A stretch of DNA of 64,000 nucleotides from the NCBI GenBank assembly GCA_028023455.1, contig JAQFVV010001070.1, positions 54,026 to 118,025 of the forward strand, in the 5' to 3' direction. A model generated the notes under the pieces. That model saw nothing but the letters and a program-made list of their open reading frames with translations. It ran no database searches and was not told the origin of the DNA. Made by a program: the position numbers and the translations under genes. Below are positions 59,851 through 64,000 of the stretch, one piece after another (the stretch's first letter is position 1; each line of letters starts with the position of its first letter). Source of the DNA: Epiperipatus broadwayi. Lineage: Eukaryota > Onychophora > Udeonychophora > Euonychophora > Peripatidae.

Positions 59851-60459
59851 TAGCATATATATATATACCAGCTTTATTGTTAAATGGAAGTTGCCTCAAT
59901 GACAGTTTAAGATTGATGATTGTTATTGACATTGGGATTGGCTATGTGTTCTGGTTTTTAATAAAATATAATCAATAATTATTCTTTAATAAATCAGTAA
60001 TATTTAAATGCAGGTATACTTTATATCCTTGGAATATTGATGTAATTATAGGAAATTTGAACCCAGACTTTTGAGGGCCCTTCAACCATACAATAATTTA
60101 ATAATTATTCCACTTTCTTCTTAAATATGGCCCGTTATTGGAATATATGTAAAAAATATATTAATTTTACATGTACTTTCTTTTCAATTCTTGTTTTATT
60201 TCATGAAATATTTTTTTATTTCAGTTTTCTTTCAACTTTCGTGCTAAATTATATGTTCATTGTGAAGTAAAACAATAATCATATAACAATAACCATTATC
60301 ATGCAAAAATAATAATTCTATGACAATAACCATACAGATGAAACATTGGAATAAAATTTAAACAAAACATGGTTCATAAATAAAACAAGATTTGAAAAGA
60401 AAAAATGGAAATTAATTTCTTTTGTAAATCAATATTTGGTCTGCATAAAAAATAAGTAA
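59851..60459. other. No gene recognised
   Basis: AT-rich. An ATAATAACCAT-type motif is repeated loosely at 60270-60330. Confidence 0.5.
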
Positions 60460-60740
60460 ATAGAAGATAGACAGTTGGATAATAAGTAGATGGTTAAATG
60501 GAATAAAAATGGATTAATGACTGAGTGGATGTATGAATGATTAAAAATTTTGATGACTTAATAGATAAATGAATGAATAGATAAATAAGTAGTTAGATGA
60601 CTAGATAGACAGTTAACTGATTGGCAGATCTATAAATAGTTATTTGAATAAATAATAAAAGCTACACATGTATGCATTTGAGTAAATGTAGGGAGGAGGG
60701 CAGATAAATAAATAGATGATCTGGCAGACAGATAAACAAA
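60460..60740. repeat. GATA-like imperfect microsatellite
   Basis: AGATAGA/GATGA/TAGATAA words over about 280 bp with frequent substitutions. Confidence 0.75.
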
Positions 60741-62039
60741 TAGATTTGGGCAAAGTGATGACAATAAAAAATAGTATATGTTTTGAGAAAATACTTATTG
60801 TGAAGTTTAACTTAGTTTATGTTGAGAAGTTACAAAACTTTTGCTATATATATCACATAACCTTAGCTTATATATTGCTATGTATTAGTAAAAAAATTTA
60901 ATCTCTATTATTTGTCATCTTGTATAAGCTTTAGAAATCAATAGATGCAAGTTGATAGTATTAATTAAATGTTTATCCATGGCTGACCTAATCAAATATT
61001 TCCAGGCTAGTTTCTAGCTTATGACTTTTATCAATGAGAAGCTTTGTGGATTTTTTAATAAATCCAAATAAGATGTAAAAATTGGCTGCTGGATGGAAGA
61101 TCTAAATGCACTGTTCAAAAAAATTCATAAATCTTTTCACTGGTAAAAATTATACGTTAAAAATTATTCTTGTGATATTTTGATAGAAAAGAAATTGGAT
61201 GCATTTTATTTTTTAACATCTATCTATTACTAAAGCTTACACAATATGACAAAAGAGTCAAGAGAAAAAACTAGTATTAAGTGCTTTCATTAAAAAGATA
61301 TGACTGCAAATTATAAACTACAAATAAGCATTATTTACAAAATATATAGTAAAATTGCTTAGACTATGTTAAGACACAATATGAGACATTATTAAAATGC
61401 TAAAAGATCCATTTCTGATATGCAAAATGCGGTTTAGAGATTATTTATAAAGTCATTATAAAAATTTGACTTTAAATGTTTAGTCTTTATGCATCTTTTT
61501 GCTCAAATATTTTTTAAGGCTGGCTGATTGTGATGATATGGTTATGACTGTAGAAAATTCTATGTCATCAATCTCTATTATATATTATTTATATAAATTT
61601 ATTATAAATTTACAATAAATTCTGCATCACATTTTAAAAATTAACCATCCTTTTAATTTTTTTTTGCATATATATAAAATTGTATATAACAACAATTCAT
61701 CAAGCATTTTAGTTTAAAAAATAAAATCAACTTTTTATTCTTATGCCATTTAATGTAAACTTGAACAATCATTGATTATCATCATATAAATCTTTATCTT
61801 TAAAATCCCCATTCAGAGACTGATTTTTAGCTTTTGTTACAAACAATGAGTCTCAAAATTTAAAGGTGAAAAGAAATTCCAAACTTCACTGATAAAGCAA
61901 AAGCCAGAAATGGGTTTGAAGGTAGGGATTTAAATATAAAGGATAGAGATTTGATATGCATCTGCAATTAATCATCAATTATTCAAGCTTGTGCTAGAAG
62001 TTAGTAAAGTGGAGAACTTTTTATATCTTTGCATAAAAT
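60741..62039. other. Mostly nothing recognised; hairpin-loop relic near 60970-61070
   Basis: CTAGTTTCTAGCTTATGACT followed by TTTTATCAATGAGAAG resembles the loop of the 56.9 kb hairpin (CTAGTTTCTGGCTTGTGGCC). It is probably a decayed relative. The rest is anonymous AT-rich sequence. Confidence 0.45.
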
Positions 62040-62340
62040 GTGTAATCACCATCCACTCGATCCATTGATTTCATCATGGATGATTGAGTGAATGATCTGC
62101 CCCCAGATCATCCTCTTCTTTGTCTGCTTGCATCCCTCTAAAACAATCAATCCTGTTCATCCTGAAATGGTATTCTTTAATGGCAATATACTCACCCTCT
62201 TTATTTCAACCTATTTACCATACCAAAGATCATATTATTTTTTATGTAAGCTAATTTGCCTTAGCATATGTCCAAAATTTTAATTCCTCTTACTATCTCT
62301 AACAGTCAACTTTTTGTAGCTCCCTTCTTTAAAACTCTTT
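62040..62340 (-). pseudogene. Possible LINE 3' remnant
   Basis: The less AT-rich patch contains CATATGTCCAAAAT, also found in the LINE tail at about 13167, and the minus strand reads in short pieces like the region after a LINE RT. Too short and broken to assign with confidence. Confidence 0.25.
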
Positions 62341-63761
62341 TATTAATAATAGAAAGTAAAGAATTGAACATTTGTATTTAAAATTTTTTTTTAGAATTTT
62401 ACAATAAAAATTATTTGCTCATATTATGCATTAATTTGTGAATAAACTTTAATCACTGGTTTATCTACAGATTTTTTACTTTTCATGCAGTGTATTTTTT
62501 GAATCATGAGTGTTAAAATATTTTTAATTTACTATACAAGAAGTAATAACTATTTTTAGGGTTAAATAATAAAATTAATCAAATTTGTGAGTAAAGTTTT
62601 TAACAAGAAAGATCTTTGTTGACTGATTATAAAAGCAATTGAGTAATGTTAAAAGTATACAATTTTTTAAAAGTTTAAATAAATTTTACACACAAAAAAA
62701 TGAAATTATTATAATAAAAAATAATATGTTACAACATTATTCTAAAAAGTTTTAATTAAAAAAATAAAGTAATGGATAAAGATTTCAAAATAAAAACAGC
62801 TATTTTAATTTATTGCATTTTAAAAATAATTCCAGAACAATTTATAAATCGAATATAGAAACTTCATTTCATAGAAAACAATAGTGTGTGTAATCTAATA
62901 ACCATATTTTTGTATTTACGCTTTTTATAAAAAATTATAAAAAACATGTTTTTCAATACAACATTTTATGACAAATCAGGTAACCTCTTGCATGACGTGT
63001 TTTTATCAATCAAACCTAATATAATCAGTTACTTAGGAGATCAATTGAAATCCATAAACCACAACTCAGCTTGTATTTACTTGATTTCTTTTTAAATGGA
63101 TTCACATATAGAATCACAGCTGTCAATTTGATGTTAAAGTTTGAGTATACAAATAATGTTATTACTTTTGATTGTCAAAATACATGTCCTGCAAAATGTT
63201 AGTTAATTTTTCATCAAACATTACTAATATATAAGATGAACAATTTCTATAAAATTCTATAGGCAATATAATTTTAAAATGACATTTATAGATTATATAT
63301 ATTTATGTAAATTTTTATTAATTAATATTTCAATATTTAAAATGTGCACATTAGAATAAAGTTATTTAAAATGTGTTGGATTATAAGCTCTGCTTTATGT
63401 ATTACCTTTAAGCCTATATAAAGAAGGTTTTAGCTAAATTATTAGTAAAATTTATACTAAAACATAAATATCAAATTGAGCATTGCAAAACTAACTGTAT
63501 ATAAACATTATTGTATAGAAGACTAAACAAGTTTTTATAGAATATAAATAAAAAAGTAATGTTAACAGATTACATATGAATATGGTATTTAATTAATTAA
63601 TAAATTACATAAATATTTTTAAAGTTTATTTCAAGCTTTTGAAAATAATTTTATTAATTTTAAGTTATTTACATTTAAAAAAGTAATGCAGAGAAGTGTA
63701 TACTCTAAATAAATTATTAAGTTAGTTAAAGTGTTTTATGCAATGGTTTGTTTGAATCATT
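62341..63761. other. No gene recognised
   Basis: Strongly AT-rich, no ORF over 60 codons, no repeat I can match within the window. Confidence 0.55.
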
Positions 63762-63990
63762 TTATTCTTCTTTTATATTGAAGTCTATAATCTTTTTTAG
63801 AGAATAAAATACAAAATAAGATAACTGGTTGGGTATAACAGATGTATTATTGTCATAGATATTTGTGTCGCATGTGATTTGGTGCAATGGTTCTGTGATG
63901 GACTTTGGAATTATAGATCTATAATTGTAGCAGAGATCTATTATTTCTGATTCTGAAAGTGTTTTTATATTTTTGAACAATAAACGATTT
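63762..63990 (-). other. Unrecognised 72-codon open frame near window edge
   Basis: The minus-strand frame is open with a protein-like composition (ESEIIDLCYNYRSIIPKSIT, later IYDNNTSVIPNQLSYFVFYS). It has no Met start in frame (TTG at 63980) and an upstream in-frame stop a few codons earlier. It could be an exon or a chance ORF. No domain is recognised. Confidence 0.2.
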
Positions 63991-64000
63991 GATTATTGTA

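Overview
This window looks like AT-rich animal DNA from a gene-poor, repeat-dominated part of a genome. I see no convincing host protein-coding gene, no rRNA gene and no intact tRNA gene. Recognisable content is almost all transposable-element debris: LINEs of two kinds (RTE/CFDP2-like and L1/Tx1-like), two hAT transposases (GTF2IRD2-like and ZMYM1-like), short tRNA-derived SINEs, LTR-like pieces, many foldback/MITE-like hairpins and GATA/TA microsatellites. The mix of CFDP2-type RTE LINEs ending in GAT repeats, tRNA-SINEs and abundant hairpins fits a mollusc, and most plausibly a coleoid cephalopod such as octopus. That assignment is an inference.

Layout. 1-4.7 kb: an LTR-like direct repeat pair with a primer-binding-site-like motif, then a 1.4 kb palindrome whose loop carries a second such motif. 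4.7-12.5 kb: mostly anonymous AT-rich DNA, with an identical ~120 bp repeat pair exactly 4,200 bp apart, a cluster of TCACCTGCGTGTGA motifs and a foldback composite. 13-18.8 kb: a decayed minus-strand LINE, interrupted by a 415 bp tandem satellite and a foldback, then a long non-coding block containing a SINE. 18.8-20.7 kb: a decayed minus-strand hAT transposase. 23.6-25.1 kb: a repeat block with another SINE. 26.3-28.8 kb: a nearly intact plus-strand hAT transposase with two in-frame stops, followed by a palindrome-rich MITE. 30.5-36.9 kb: a plus-strand L1/Tx1-like LINE with both ORFs broken. 37.8-43.7 kb: a minus-strand RTE plus the same long upstream block seen at 14.7-18.8 kb. 44.3-46.1 kb: a further RTE fragment. 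46.4-52 kb: the second copy of the 23.6 kb block, split by a 4.28 kb inverted repeat. 52-55.5 kb: degraded coding-like sequence between direct repeats. 55.5-64 kb: hairpin elements, GATA-rich tracts, one exon-like GC-richer island near 58 kb and anonymous DNA.

Two block pairs lie in the same order and orientation: 14.7-18.8 with 40.6-43.7 kb, and 23.6-25.1 with 46.4-52 kb. This suggests an old segmental duplication of about 12 kb that later received different insertions, so the two copies serve as filled and empty sites for each other. The most striking structure is the 47,271-51,546 inverted repeat, whose transcript would fold into about 2 kb of imperfect double-stranded RNA.
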